35,650 nucleotides of DNA from assembly GCA_017440275.1 (NCBI GenBank), contig JAFSHN010000060.1, forward strand, positions 1-35,650, read 5' to 3'. Made by a program: the position numbers and the translations under genes. Shown piece by piece: positions 7,985 through 15,844 of the stretch; the first letter of the stretch is position 1, and every line of letters begins with the position of its first letter. The notes under the pieces are model-generated. The model saw only the letters and a program-made list of their open reading frames with translations. It searched no databases and had not been told where the DNA came from. The stretch comes from Bacillota bacterium. Its GTDB lineage: Bacteria; Bacillota; Clostridia; Peptostreptococcales; Anaerovoracaceae.

Positions 7985-8887
7985 CTATTGGACCAAGTCT
8001 TGTACTATATCTTTAATATCTTCTGCAAAAATTCCTTCTAAAGAGATTCTGACTTTATTACCGAATTTCACGAAACTTGTCCTGTCGTATCTTATTCTGC
8101 CCTTATCCTTAATCATTGAATTATTTATAACCCCTTCATCATAGCTGCATCTCACATCATTATAATTGTTTATTATCAGTTGATTATGGCACAAATTCAT
8201 CACTTGCATATTTTTCCCAGCATCAATTACAATGTATGCGATATGTTTGCTTTCACATAAATACTTTACTAATATTTGTATGTCATCAATACGTAAATCT
8301 TCTGCAGTGTTAAGAACATATAATCCAAATTCATCCTTAAAAATATAATCATCCAGCAATATTTTTCCTGAATTCTTTATTCGAAAGATTAGTTCCTTCA
8401 CAGTTCTTGGTTTTTCTATATTACCTTCAAAATATATATTATAATCCTCTGAGCCGGAGCAATTGATGTAAATCACTTTTCCTTCACTTTGCAAAGAAAG
8501 AATTCTTCCTGCTGTTATTGCAATTGTCGAAACGCCTGCACCTCCTACATTGCTTCCGGCACCTACAATTTTTGTATCTTCAATCATCTGCGGCAAAAAT
8601 ATATGATCTGTCGCTTCAAGATATGTTTTTATTATTTTTTTCAGTATTATTCCCACAGGCAAGCTTTTGCTGATGGTTGACTCACTTTCCTTTATTTTAT
8701 CGCCCAAAACGGATATTTGAAGCTCTGAAGGCGTTTTAAAATCCGAAAGCATTACATCACAATCATCTGCATCTGATGAATCTGCACATATTATTTCAAT
8801 TCCGGCGGACTCTTCCGCAAGGCCTTTAGCCAACGCTTTTCCATAATGTTCATTTTTTGTACAAACAGCGACTTTAATTTTTTTCAT
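7985..8887 (-). CDS. tadZ: TadZ/CpaE-like atypical ATPase, first gene of the Tad operon
   Basis: The 300-aa protein has an N-terminal receiver-like part (about 1-100) and a ParA/MinD-like part starting IVGAGSNVGGAGVST (108-121), then VIYINCSGSEDYN and a late IAYIVIDAGKN strand. TadZ/CpaE proteins have this two-part build and help place the pilus machine in the cell. In a MinD-type P-loop (KGGxGKT) both lysines are expected; here they are Val114 and Val119, so ATP hydrolysis of the usual kind is unlikely. Loss of P-loop residues is known for TadZ atypical ATPase domains. It follows a strong promoter at 8922-8950 and GGAAAGG ribosome site. Assignment rests on fold pattern plus position before tadA. 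Confidence 0.8.
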   Translation of the reverse strand: MKKIKVAVCTKNEHYGKALAKGLAEESAGIEIICADSSDADDCDVMLSDFKTPSELQISVLGDKIKESESTISKSLPVGIILKKIIKTYLEATDHIFLPQMIEDTKIVGAGSNVGGAGVSTIAITAGRILSLQSEGKVIYINCSGSEDYNIYFEGNIEKPRTVKELIFRIKNSGKILLDDYIFKDEFGLYVLNTAEDLRIDDIQILVKYLCESKHIAYIVIDAGKNMQVMNLCHNQLIINNYNDVRCSYDEGVINNSMIKDKGRIRYDRTSFVKFGNKVRISLEGIFAEDIKDIVQDLVQ

Positions 8888-8921
8888 AACTATCCTTTCC
8901 GCTGTTTCCCTTTGCCTTTTT

Positions 8922-8950
8922 AAATTACATTAAATGGTAATTACTGTCAA
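8922..8950 (-). promoter_or_regulatory. Sigma-A type promoter of the Tad operon
   Basis: On the minus strand TTGACA (8945-8950) is followed after 17 nt by TAATTT (8922-8927). The -35 box is perfect and the -10 box fair. The start would fall about 28 nt before the tadZ-like ATG, leaving a short leader with its ribosome site. Confidence 0.65.
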
Positions 8951-8957
8951 TAAAAAA

Positions 8958-8977
8958 GAGCGGAAATATTTCCGCTC
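8958..8977 (-). terminator. Terminator after the 3-hydroxyacyl-CoA dehydrogenase gene
   Basis: GAGCGGA / TCCGCTC stem around AATATT, followed on the minus strand by TTTTTTATTG. It ends the deacylase-DUF819-dehydrogenase unit; the Tad promoter starts within the U-run side. Confidence 0.88.
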
Positions 8978-8990
8978 AATTTATTAATTA

Positions 8991-9926
8991 TTAAACTTCA
9001 AGTACGTCACAAACTTTCATGTACTTTTCGTCTCTTTCCTTGATTGCTCTGTCAGCCTTACCGTCGCCGTAATCATAGATACCTGCGCCTGCCTTAACAC
9101 CCAGTCTGCCCTGTTCTACTAAGGATCTAAAGAGAGGTGAACCGTCCTGGTTATTGTCAAGATCAGCAAAGAGATAATCGGAAATGTTTCTGAATGTGTC
9201 GATACCGCCCATATCTGCAATTTCGAAAGGACCAAGACAAGCATATCTCAGACCCAAACCGTATTTCATTACGTTGTCAGCATCTTCACAGCTTACTACA
9301 TCATCTTCTACCAGGTGCAGAAGTTCTCTTAAAACTGTGAACTGTACTCTGTTTGCACAGAAGCCTGGAACGTCTTTCTTAACGCGGATAGGTCTCTTGC
9401 CTAAATCTTTGGATAATTCATAAACTGCCTGTGCATTGGCATCGTCAGTCTTATCTCCGTTGATTACTTCAATCAAAGGAATAATATGCGGAGGATTGAA
9501 CCAGTGCATACCAACAAATCTTTCAGGACCTTTAACAGCTTCTGCAATTGCTGTGATAGAAAGGCCTGATGTATTTGTAGTCAGTAATACGTCTTCATCA
9601 ACGATATTTGAAATCTTACCCCAGAAATCTCTCTTGATTTCCAGTTTTTCTACTACAGATTCAGTAACAAAGTCTGTATCCTTTGCAACTTCCAGGTCAG
9701 TTGTAAAAGAAATATTAGCAATTACTTCTGCTGACTTTTCAGGAGTTGATTTGCCTGTCTTAATTAGAGCTTCCTGATTTAACTGAAGAAGTTTCTTACC
9801 GTTTTCGATAGCCTTATCAAAAATATCGTAAACTGTTACTTCATAACCTTTACCTGCAAATGCCTGTGCAATGGACATACCCATTGTACCGGAACCTGCT
9901 ACGAATACTTTTTTAATTTCTCTCAT
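8991..9926 (-). CDS. 3-hydroxyacyl-CoA dehydrogenase family protein
   Basis: The 311-aa NAD-dependent enzyme has the dinucleotide loop AGSGTMG (10-16), NTSGLSI (118-124, substrate Ser), GMHWFNPPH with catalytic His141, Glu153 in LIEVI and Asn192 in GFCANRVQ, then the helical C-terminal dimerisation domain ending GVKAGAGIYDY. That is the layout of 3-hydroxybutyryl-CoA dehydrogenase (Hbd, about 282 aa), slightly longer here. The HWFNPPHIIPLIEV stretch differs from the butyrate-pathway HFFNPVPVMKLVEV, so the substrate may not be 3-hydroxybutyryl-CoA; I leave the gene name blank. No other butyrate genes are adjacent. It is third in the deacylase-DUF819 unit, behind a hairpin at 9947-9967. Confidence 0.85.
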   Translation of the reverse strand: MREIKKVFVAGSGTMGMSIAQAFAGKGYEVTVYDIFDKAIENGKKLLQLNQEALIKTGKSTPEKSAEVIANISFTTDLEVAKDTDFVTESVVEKLEIKRDFWGKISNIVDEDVLLTTNTSGLSITAIAEAVKGPERFVGMHWFNPPHIIPLIEVINGDKTDDANAQAVYELSKDLGKRPIRVKKDVPGFCANRVQFTVLRELLHLVEDDVVSCEDADNVMKYGLGLRYACLGPFEIADMGGIDTFRNISDYLFADLDNNQDGSPLFRSLVEQGRLGVKAGAGIYDYGDGKADRAIKERDEKYMKVCDVLEV

Positions 9927-9946
9927 CTTATCCCTCCATACAAGAA

Positions 9947-9967
9947 AGAGGGTTATTATAACCCTCT
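9947..9967 (-). terminator. Hairpin between DUF819 and dehydrogenase genes
   Basis: AGAGGGTTA / TAACCCTCT stem with a 3-nt loop; the minus-strand tail is TTCTTGTATGG, a weak U-run that runs into the ribosome site of the dehydrogenase gene. It may lower read-through or protect the upstream message rather than fully terminate. Confidence 0.5.
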
Positions 9968-9997
9968 GACTTTGTTTGTTTTATGTATTATATCAAA

Positions 9998-11215
9998 TTA
10001 TAATACAGATGTAAATCCGATCATGTTAGCGAAGAAGATACCGCAGTAGCTACCGATAACATAACCCCACAGACCTACTAACAGACCAGGAACTACCATC
10101 TTGTTCCATCCTAAGGATACTGCCATTGGAGCAGCTGTTGTAGGGCCACCAACTGTTGCCTGGTTTGCAATAGCAACGTCTTCCCAAGTGCACTTTAAGA
10201 TCTTTGCACCTACGAATGTTACAGCCATGTTGATTAAGGAAATTAACTGGTGGAAAATCAGAGCCCAGATACCAGTCTGGATGATTGTAACGATGTTACC
10301 GGAAATACCGATAGTTGAGAACCATGCCAGGATACCGATGTTACCTAATTCCATAGGACCATTTAACTTACCCATCTTATCCTTGAAGATAGTAGCAAGA
10401 GCAACTGTCAGGATAGAGAGGATTAAGTAAGGGCTACCGAATAACTGCTTAATCAGTTCAGGTGGGTTGAAGGATAATACCCAGTTAGCAATTGTCTGGG
10501 AAACACCAACGATTGTGAAAGTCAGTGCTAAGCAGATTGCGATATCCTTCAGGCTGATTTCCTTGCCGCCCCAGAAACCTGCAGTCAGAGTCTTTCCTTC
10601 TCTCTTCAGAGCTTCTAAGTCAACAGATGCTTCCATTTCATCGATGTGAGGGTGAGGAAGCTGCTTACGCATCCATTTGCTGTTACCGATTAATCTAGTT
10701 TCTAAGATCAGTAATGCTACGGACATGTTACCTACTACAGATGTAGCTGCAAATACGTCGTTTGGAACGCCGAAGATGCTCTGCATAGCTACCATGTTTA
10801 CAGTACCACCGATCTGTCCGCCAGCGTACAGTACAGTTAAGTAATCAGCATTTTCAACGCCGCCGAAGATGAAGTGCATTGCGAAAGCACCGATGATAGT
10901 ACCAACTGCTGCTACGTGGAACAGAATGAATACTTTTCCGGAGTTCTTAACGATTTCCTTGATGTCTGCTTTGAAGAGCAGTAAAGGAATAGAACAGATA
11001 AGAACTACAGAACCGAGCTGTGAGAACACTGGAGATGAGTGTGGAATCAGTCCAATGTTTGCTAAGATGAAACCGCCGATGATAACCAGCATTGTGCTGG
11101 ATAATGTAGCTGCCCATCTAAAGCGCTGTTCTAAAATAATTGCGATTGCAACGAGACCTAATACAACTGCCCATAGTAATATGGTTTGGTCTTCAGCAAT
11201 GATAGGTGTACTCAT
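9998..11215 (-). CDS. DUF819 (YjcL-like) multi-pass membrane protein
   Basis: The 405-aa protein is almost wholly hydrophobic, with roughly ten or more membrane helices. The segments LLWAVVLGLVAIAIILEQRF, AGGQIGGTVNMVAM and ANQATVGGPTTAAPMAV fit the DUF819/YjcL family, whose symmetrical glycine-rich motifs suggest a secondary transporter. Family function is not established. It lies 36 bp downstream of an N-acyl-D-amino-acid deacylase, with AAGGAGG before its ATG, so it may carry the deacylase substrate or product; that is inference from position. A central cytoplasmic loop (about residues 175-215) is charged. Confidence 0.85.
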   Translation of the reverse strand: MSTPIIAEDQTILLWAVVLGLVAIAIILEQRFRWAATLSSTMLVIIGGFILANIGLIPHSSPVFSQLGSVVLICSIPLLLFKADIKEIVKNSGKVFILFHVAAVGTIIGAFAMHFIFGGVENADYLTVLYAGGQIGGTVNMVAMQSIFGVPNDVFAATSVVGNMSVALLILETRLIGNSKWMRKQLPHPHIDEMEASVDLEALKREGKTLTAGFWGGKEISLKDIAICLALTFTIVGVSQTIANWVLSFNPPELIKQLFGSPYLILSILTVALATIFKDKMGKLNGPMELGNIGILAWFSTIGISGNIVTIIQTGIWALIFHQLISLINMAVTFVGAKILKCTWEDVAIANQATVGGPTTAAPMAVSLGWNKMVVPGLLVGLWGYVIGSYCGIFFANMIGFTSVL

Positions 11216-11251
11216 AATCTTTACCTCCTTGTTTTATTTGGTTTTTTTTAA

Positions 11252-12835
11252 TTAATGAGTAATTAGTACCCCCGGATATACTCCGGTTAATTTTTTATCT
11301 TTAAAGACAATCTGTCCATTAACGATAACAAATTCAAGGCCTTCTGCTACATTATTGGAATCTGTGTAGCTTGCCATATCTTTCAGATTATCGTAATCAA
11401 ATATTACTAAATCTGCGTCCATACCATCAGCAATAACGCCCTTGCCCTTAAGCATATATCTTTCTGCAGGCAGTGAAGTCATCTTTCTGATGATTTCTTC
11501 TAATGACATAATTCCCTTTTCTTTGTGGAAGTATGTGATTGCGTGAATGCAAGTTCCCCAAGCTCTTGGATGACCTTTTTCCTGTAATGCCTTACAGATA
11601 CCGTCAGAACCAACTACTGTGTTAGGATCCTGAATGATTCTGCAAAGGTCTTCTTCTCCCATACTGAAGTAAATACCGGAACCTGCGCCTCCGTTTTCGA
11701 TTACTAAATCAAAGTATGTATCAAACGGATCTTTGCCTAATTTTTCAGCAATTTCGGATACGAACATACCTGCATATTCAGGTGTGTTAGGTAATACTGA
11801 TGCGAATACACCTTCCCAACCGCCGCAGTTAATGTAGTAGTTGTCGAAAGGAGCCTTTTCATCAAGCATTTCTGCCTTAATCTGAGCTCTCATTTCAGGA
11901 TCTTTCAGAATATCGCAAACTTTGCTGATACCGCCGGAGAAATATTTAGGCGGAATTAATACGTTAAAGTGTGTCATTGATGCTTCGTATGGATACTGGT
12001 CAATTGTAACTTTCTGACCGTTTGCGATAGCATCTGCAACCATCTTTAATGTTTCTTTGCTCTTACCCCAGTTTGTCTTGCCATAAGCTTTGTGGTGAGA
12101 TAACTGAACTCTTACACCTGCTTCTTTACCGATTGTCAAAGCTTCCTGAACTGCCGGAATCAGTCCTGCGGATTCATTTCTTAAGTGAGAAGCATAAATA
12201 CCATCATAAGGAGCCATTACCTTTGACAGTTCGATTAATTCTTCTGTATCTGCGAAATCTCCAGGAGGATAAATAAGACCTGTACTCATACCAAGAGCGC
12301 CTTCTTCCATAGCTTCTTTCAGAAGAGCCTTCATCTTATCCATTTCTTCTTCTGTCGGCTTACGGTTATCCATACCCATTACAGCAATTCTGATTGCACT
12401 GTGACCTGCAATAATAGCTGTATTACAAGCAAGATCTAAAGTCTTCAAGTATTCTTTATATGTCTTAAAATCACTCCATTTATCCATATTTTCATCAAAT
12501 TCAGGACAAATAACTGAGAGTAATTCTTTGAGCTGTGGTAAAGTTTCAGGGTTTACAGGGAAAAAAGTGGAACCGCACTGTCCGCAAATTTCAGTAGTTA
12601 CACCCTGTCCTATTTTACAAAGATTACCGAATTCTGTTCCGTATACACCATCACCGTGTGAATGGGAATCAATAAATCCAGGTGCTACATATTTCCCTTC
12701 TGCATCTATAACAGTGGCTGCCTCTTCACATTCAGGATTAAGTTTAAGTTTGCCGTCTACGACACCTACGTTTCCTTTAAATGCTGGGGCCCCTGTACCA
12801 TCAACGATTGTAGCGTTTTTAATTAAAAGCTCCAT
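11252..12835 (-). CDS. N-acyl-D-amino-acid deacylase (D-aminoacylase) family amidohydrolase
   Basis: The 527-aa enzyme is full length for the D-aminoacylase branch of the amidohydrolase superfamily. Metal and catalytic residues line up with those known for this family: His58 and His60 in DSHSHGD, bridging Cys87 in GQCGST, His217 in ASHLRNE, His247 in QLSHHKAYG and Asp411 in VGSDG. The C-terminal strand return ADLVIFDYDNL is typical. These enzymes split N-acyl-D-amino acids into a D-amino acid and a carboxylic acid in the cytoplasm; some relatives act on cyclic ureides or peptides, so substrate is open. It has GGAGG upstream, leads an operon with DUF819 and a hydroxyacyl-CoA dehydrogenase, and is divergent from a LysR gene that probably controls it. 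Confidence 0.9.
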   Translation of the reverse strand: MELLIKNATIVDGTGAPAFKGNVGVVDGKLKLNPECEEAATVIDAEGKYVAPGFIDSHSHGDGVYGTEFGNLCKIGQGVTTEICGQCGSTFFPVNPETLPQLKELLSVICPEFDENMDKWSDFKTYKEYLKTLDLACNTAIIAGHSAIRIAVMGMDNRKPTEEEMDKMKALLKEAMEEGALGMSTGLIYPPGDFADTEELIELSKVMAPYDGIYASHLRNESAGLIPAVQEALTIGKEAGVRVQLSHHKAYGKTNWGKSKETLKMVADAIANGQKVTIDQYPYEASMTHFNVLIPPKYFSGGISKVCDILKDPEMRAQIKAEMLDEKAPFDNYYINCGGWEGVFASVLPNTPEYAGMFVSEIAEKLGKDPFDTYFDLVIENGGAGSGIYFSMGEEDLCRIIQDPNTVVGSDGICKALQEKGHPRAWGTCIHAITYFHKEKGIMSLEEIIRKMTSLPAERYMLKGKGVIADGMDADLVIFDYDNLKDMASYTDSNNVAEGLEFVIVNGQIVFKDKKLTGVYPGVLITH

Positions 12836-12851
12836 ACAATCTCGCCTCCTT

Positions 12852-12869
12852 CATTGTGTGCATTGTGTG
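12852..12869 (-). repeat. Tandem 9-bp repeat in the deacylase leader
   Basis: CATTGTGTG occurs twice head to tail. It lies between the predicted transcription start (about 12876) and the ribosome site of the deacylase gene, a place where a bound protein would block elongation. Possible operator; short and unproven. Confidence 0.5.
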
Positions 12870-12882
12870 AACATTTTCTTCA

Positions 12883-12911
12883 CATATACAGTATATATCT
12901 TCTGTTTTCAA
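12883..12911 (-). promoter_or_regulatory. Promoter of the deacylase operon
   Basis: Minus strand TTGAAA (12906-12911), 17-nt spacer, TATATG (12883-12888). It fits sigma-A spacing and faces the deacylase start about 45 nt away. Confidence 0.5.
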
Positions 12912-12932
12912 GTAACAAATACATAAAATTGA

Positions 12933-12983
12933 TTTTCGTTATCGAAAAAACAGATAGATTCCTTCTAAACTTTGAAATTTCAA
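12933..12983. promoter_or_regulatory. Two dyads between divergent promoters, candidate LysR sites
   Basis: TTTTCG-TTAT-CGAAAA (12933-12948) and the perfect palindrome TTGAAATTTCAA (12972-12983) lie between the deacylase and lysR promoters. LysR-type regulators bind T-N11-A dyads in exactly such divergent gaps. The rest of the 12836-13099 gap holds only the promoters and the 9-bp repeat. Confidence 0.5.
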
Positions 12984-13025
12984 GAAGTTTCTCCATTTTT
13001 TCTCTGCGTTAATTGATTTTGAATA

Positions 13026-13054
13026 TTGAAAAAGTGGCTCTCAGTTTTTATAAT
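13026..13054 (+). promoter_or_regulatory. Promoter of the lysR gene
   Basis: TTGAAA (13026-13031), 17-nt spacer, perfect TATAAT (13049-13054). Transcription would start near 13061, which leaves the upstream TTG at 13067 without a ribosome site and supports GTG 13100 as start. Confidence 0.75.
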
Positions 13055-13099
13055 AATAATGTATAGTTGTATGTATTAAAAAACGAGGAGGGATGGCAA

Positions 13100-14005
13100 G
13101 TGAATATTCAATCATTGGCATATTTCATTCAGGTCGCAGATTCAAAGAGCTATTCCATTGCAGCAAAAAAAATATATGTTGCCCAATCGTCTTTAAGTAC
13201 TTCCGTTAAAAAACTGGAAGATGAACTTGGAATTAAATTATTTAATTATGACGGTAAGTCTCTACACCTTACTATTGAAGGGGAACGATTTTATGAACTT
13301 GCACAGGAATTCTTAACTTCTTATGAGGTTTTTTTCGAATCTGCAAAAAAGATTACTGATGATGTATTTGGAACAATAAACATCCTCTTACCTGTATTGG
13401 TCAGCGACATCTATTTTGCTGAACCTATAGCGGAATTTCAGAAAAAATATCCTGACGTTAAAATCAACGTTACCAATCGCGGCGGTTTCCAGACCCAGAA
13501 TTTGATTTCAGTAAACGAATTCGATATTGGTGTCACCATTAAGCCAATAATTCAAAATACTTTTGAATGTGTAGAAATTGCCAAGTCCCCTATGGTCCTG
13601 GCAGTCCACGAATCTCATCCTCTTGCGGAAAGAGAATCCGTAACATACGAAGACCTTATGTACGAAGATTTCCTTTCTTATGAAGAAGACTCTGTTCTTT
13701 ATCAAAGTTTTTTCAGCAAAGCTAAAGATGCCGGCTACGCACCTCAAGTTATGATCAGAGCTGCCGAAACGCCACTGTTACTTTCAATTATAGAAAAAGG
13801 CGTAGGCATTTTAGTCGTTCCTGAATGTGTAGTAGATTACCGAAAGTATTCCCACATCAAGGTTATTCCTATTGTAGGCGAAGAAGAAGGATATCAACTT
13901 GTTATGGTATATAACAAAGATAAATATATGTCTACAGCCAGTCAGGCATTTATAGACTTTATAAAAGACTGGTATGACAATAAAAAGGAGAATATAAATG
14001 GCTAA
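13100..14005 (+). CDS. LysR-family transcriptional regulator
   Basis: The 301-aa protein starts at GTG 13100, 7 nt after GAGGAGGG; the frame is open to TTG 13067 but that lies at the expected transcript start. The N-terminal winged helix is clear: NIQSLAYFIQVADSKSYSIAAKKIYVAQSSLSTSVKKLEDELGIKLF is the typical pattern (shown here by AYFIQVADSKSYSIAAKK and SSLSTSVKKLEDELGIKLF), followed by a periplasmic-binding-like effector domain from about residue 85. The gene is divergent from the deacylase operon, the common layout for LysR regulators and their targets. It overlaps the following gene by 8 bp, so the exported protein downstream is made from the same message. Confidence 0.93.
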   Translation: MNIQSLAYFIQVADSKSYSIAAKKIYVAQSSLSTSVKKLEDELGIKLFNYDGKSLHLTIEGERFYELAQEFLTSYEVFFESAKKITDDVFGTINILLPVLVSDIYFAEPIAEFQKKYPDVKINVTNRGGFQTQNLISVNEFDIGVTIKPIIQNTFECVEIAKSPMVLAVHESHPLAERESVTYEDLMYEDFLSYEEDSVLYQSFFSKAKDAGYAPQVMIRAAETPLLLSIIEKGVGILVVPECVVDYRKYSHIKVIPIVGEEEGYQLVMVYNKDKYMSTASQAFIDFIKDWYDNKKENING

Positions 14006-14783
14006 AAAAATAATCACATTTTTCCTGTTGCTCGCAATAGTTTTTACACCTGTTGTTGTATGGGCTGATGCAGAGGATGTTGAGCTGGAAGAGTACCAGG
14101 TACATAACGATAATATGCATATTTCCCTGCCTTATGACGGTTGGTATATTAATACACCTCGTGATATAAACAAAGATTTCTTAGAAGTCTCCGAAAATCC
14201 CAAGCGAAAATTAGTCAAATATCTGAATGATAATGATATAGACTATAATGTTGTTTCCGAAGATTTAAAAACAGAAATTAATGTTATCCTGGTAAACAGC
14301 AGTCAGTCAAAGACCATGTTTGACTTTAACCTCATAGATGACGAAGTCCTTCTTGACCGTGCCAAGGGTCTTGTTGAATTAGGTACACAGGAAGAAAAAG
14401 ATATTAAAACAACTTATAACACATATAGACTTGAAGAATTCAACAAATGTACTTTTATGGTTTTTGAAGGTACTGTAGAATCCGAGCAGGACAACGTAAA
14501 ATTCTATCAGTATACTACAATGATTAATGGATACGGTATATCAGTTACACTGAGATCCTCAGAAGGTGCAGATTATGATTCCGATAAATTGCTGCTTGAA
14601 AGAATAGTTCACACACTGGACATTAAAGAAGTAAAGGTTGTAGACCTGAAAACAAATATGCATAAACAGATGGCAATTCCTATTCTTGTAGTTGTAGCCT
14701 TTGTAGGATTTGTAGTCTTTTTATTCGTAAGACAGATTAGAAAGAATAAACGCGAAGAAGCCGCAAACAAGAATAAAGAATAA
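13998..14783 (+). CDS. Exported protein with C-terminal membrane anchor, unknown function
   Basis: Not recognised. The 261-aa product has a signal peptide (MAKKIITFFLLLAIVFTPVVVWA, cleavage probably before DAEDV), an extracytoplasmic region of about 190 residues rich in acidic and aromatic residues (for example ISLPYDGWYINTPRDINKDF), and a C-terminal membrane helix (IPILVVVAFVGFVVFLFV) followed by a basic cytoplasmic tail. No enzyme motif or lipobox is visible. ATG 13998 follows AAAAGGAG and overlaps the lysR stop. It ends at a strong terminator. Its fixed coupling to the regulator hints at a role tied to sensing or to the same catabolic cluster, but that is only positional. Confidence 0.8.
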   Translation: MAKKIITFFLLLAIVFTPVVVWADAEDVELEEYQVHNDNMHISLPYDGWYINTPRDINKDFLEVSENPKRKLVKYLNDNDIDYNVVSEDLKTEINVILVNSSQSKTMFDFNLIDDEVLLDRAKGLVELGTQEEKDIKTTYNTYRLEEFNKCTFMVFEGTVESEQDNVKFYQYTTMINGYGISVTLRSSEGADYDSDKLLLERIVHTLDIKEVKVVDLKTNMHKQMAIPILVVVAFVGFVVFLFVRQIRKNKREEAANKNKE

Positions 14784-14796
14784 CTCTAAATAATAC

Positions 14797-14824
14797 GAGC
14801 CTCAGCAAAAGCTGAGGCTCTTTT
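14797..14824 (+). terminator. Terminator of the lysR operon
   Basis: Perfect 10-bp stem GAGCCTCAGC / GCTGAGGCTC with AAAA loop, followed by TTTT. It separates the plus-strand lysR unit from the converging tepA-like gene and may serve both strands. Confidence 0.92.
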
Positions 14825-14832
14825 ATGTCATT

Positions 14833-15522
14833 CTATATCATCTCTCTCAATTTCTTTAAGGCTTTACTCAACGAGCCCATTTCATCTATGAGTCCCATTT
14901 CTACGGCTTCCGGTCCAAAAAGCAAGGTCCCAACATCATTGGCCATATTTGAAGTACAGTTCATCTTTTTTTCAATATCTGCCTTAGTTGCTTTGGAATG
15001 TTCCACAATGAAGTCCACTACCCTCTCCTGTGTCCTTTTCATATACTCAAAGGTCGGTTCTGCAGTTATTAAAGTTCCGCTGGTTCGTATAGGATGCATT
15101 GTCATAGTTGCAGATTTGGCAACAAAGGAATAATCTGCAGAAACTGCAAGAGGAATTCCTATACTATGGCCGCCTCCAATGACTAGAGATACTGTCGGCT
15201 TTGAAATGCCCGCAATCAATTCAGCCAAAGCAAGCCCTGCCTCAACATCTCCTCCTACCGTATTTAAAATCAAGAGCAATCCTTTTATATCTGGATTTTC
15301 TTCTACCGCTACCAATTCAGGTATCAAATGTTCGTATTTAGTAGTTTTATTATCCTGTGGCAGAATCATATGCCCTTCCACACTGCCTATTATATTGATA
15401 TACTGGATGTCACTTTTAAAATTATTACCGCTTGCAATAAGCCCCAGTTCCTTTATGATGTCAGTTGTCGAAGAATCATCTTTTTCACCGGTGTTCTTGT
15501 CCTTTTCTCTCTCCTCGTTCAT
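14833..15522 (-). CDS. tepA: TepA-like ClpP-family serine protease
   Basis: The 229-aa product is of the ClpP/crotonase fold, in the TepA (YmfB) branch of Gram-positive bacteria. After a polar N-terminal tail of about 35 residues comes IQYINIIGSVEGH, then ILNTVGGDVEAGLALAELI, the nucleophile Ser120 in GGGHSIGIPLA and the His143 in TMTMHPI. TepA was linked to protein translocation and sporulation in Bacillus, though its substrates are unclear. There is no signal peptide, so it is cytoplasmic. It is divergent from a ymxH-like gene, a neighbourhood that suits sporulation-associated genes. ATG 15522 follows AAAGGA. Confidence 0.9.
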   Translation of the reverse strand: MNEEREKDKNTGEKDDSSTTDIIKELGLIASGNNFKSDIQYINIIGSVEGHMILPQDNKTTKYEHLIPELVAVEENPDIKGLLLILNTVGGDVEAGLALAELIAGISKPTVSLVIGGGHSIGIPLAVSADYSFVAKSATMTMHPIRTSGTLITAEPTFEYMKRTQERVVDFIVEHSKATKADIEKKMNCTSNMANDVGTLLFGPEAVEMGLIDEMGSLSKALKKLREMI

Positions 15523-15582
15523 ATAAAAATCCTTTCACAATAAAATATAATATCCATATTATTAGCAAAGGAGAGATTCTTT

Positions 15583-15813
15583 ATGCTTTTGAGCGAAATC
15601 GGCGATAAGGAAATTGTGGATTTATCAACGGGAAGTATGCACGGAAAACTATGGGATGCAGAAATGATTTTCGACGAGCAGACCGGTATCATCAAATCCT
15701 TGCTCGTACCGGATTTTCAAGGAGCGTCAAGTCGTTACAAAAGTGAGCTTTCTCTGCCCTGGAGTTCAATTCTTATCATTGGAGAAGATCTGATAATATT
15801 CAGGTCAAATTAA
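15583..15813 (+). CDS. YlmC/YmxH-family sporulation protein (PRC-barrel-like)
   Basis: A 76-aa protein matching the YlmC/YmxH family: LLSEIGDKEIVDLSTG at the start, then IFDEQTGIIKSLLVPDF and LPWSSILIIGEDLIIF, the repeated-strand pattern of a PRC-barrel-like fold. The family occurs in endospore formers and is regulated in sporulation, but its biochemical job is unknown. AAAGGAGAG precedes ATG 15583. It suggests, without proving, that the organism sporulates. It is followed by a bidirectional terminator. Confidence 0.88.
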   Translation: MLLSEIGDKEIVDLSTGSMHGKLWDAEMIFDEQTGIIKSLLVPDFQGASSRYKSELSLPWSSILIIGEDLIIFRSN

Positions 15814-15840
15814 AAGAACCGACTGTTTATGTCGGTTCTT
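15814..15840. terminator. Bidirectional terminator between ymxH-like gene and thiN
   Basis: AAGAACCGAC / GTCGGTTCTT, a 10-bp stem with a 7-nt loop. The minus-strand tail is TTTTAATTT, suited to the met-thiN operon; the plus-strand tail is weaker. Genes converge on it from both sides. Confidence 0.85.
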
Positions 15841-15844
15841 GATT

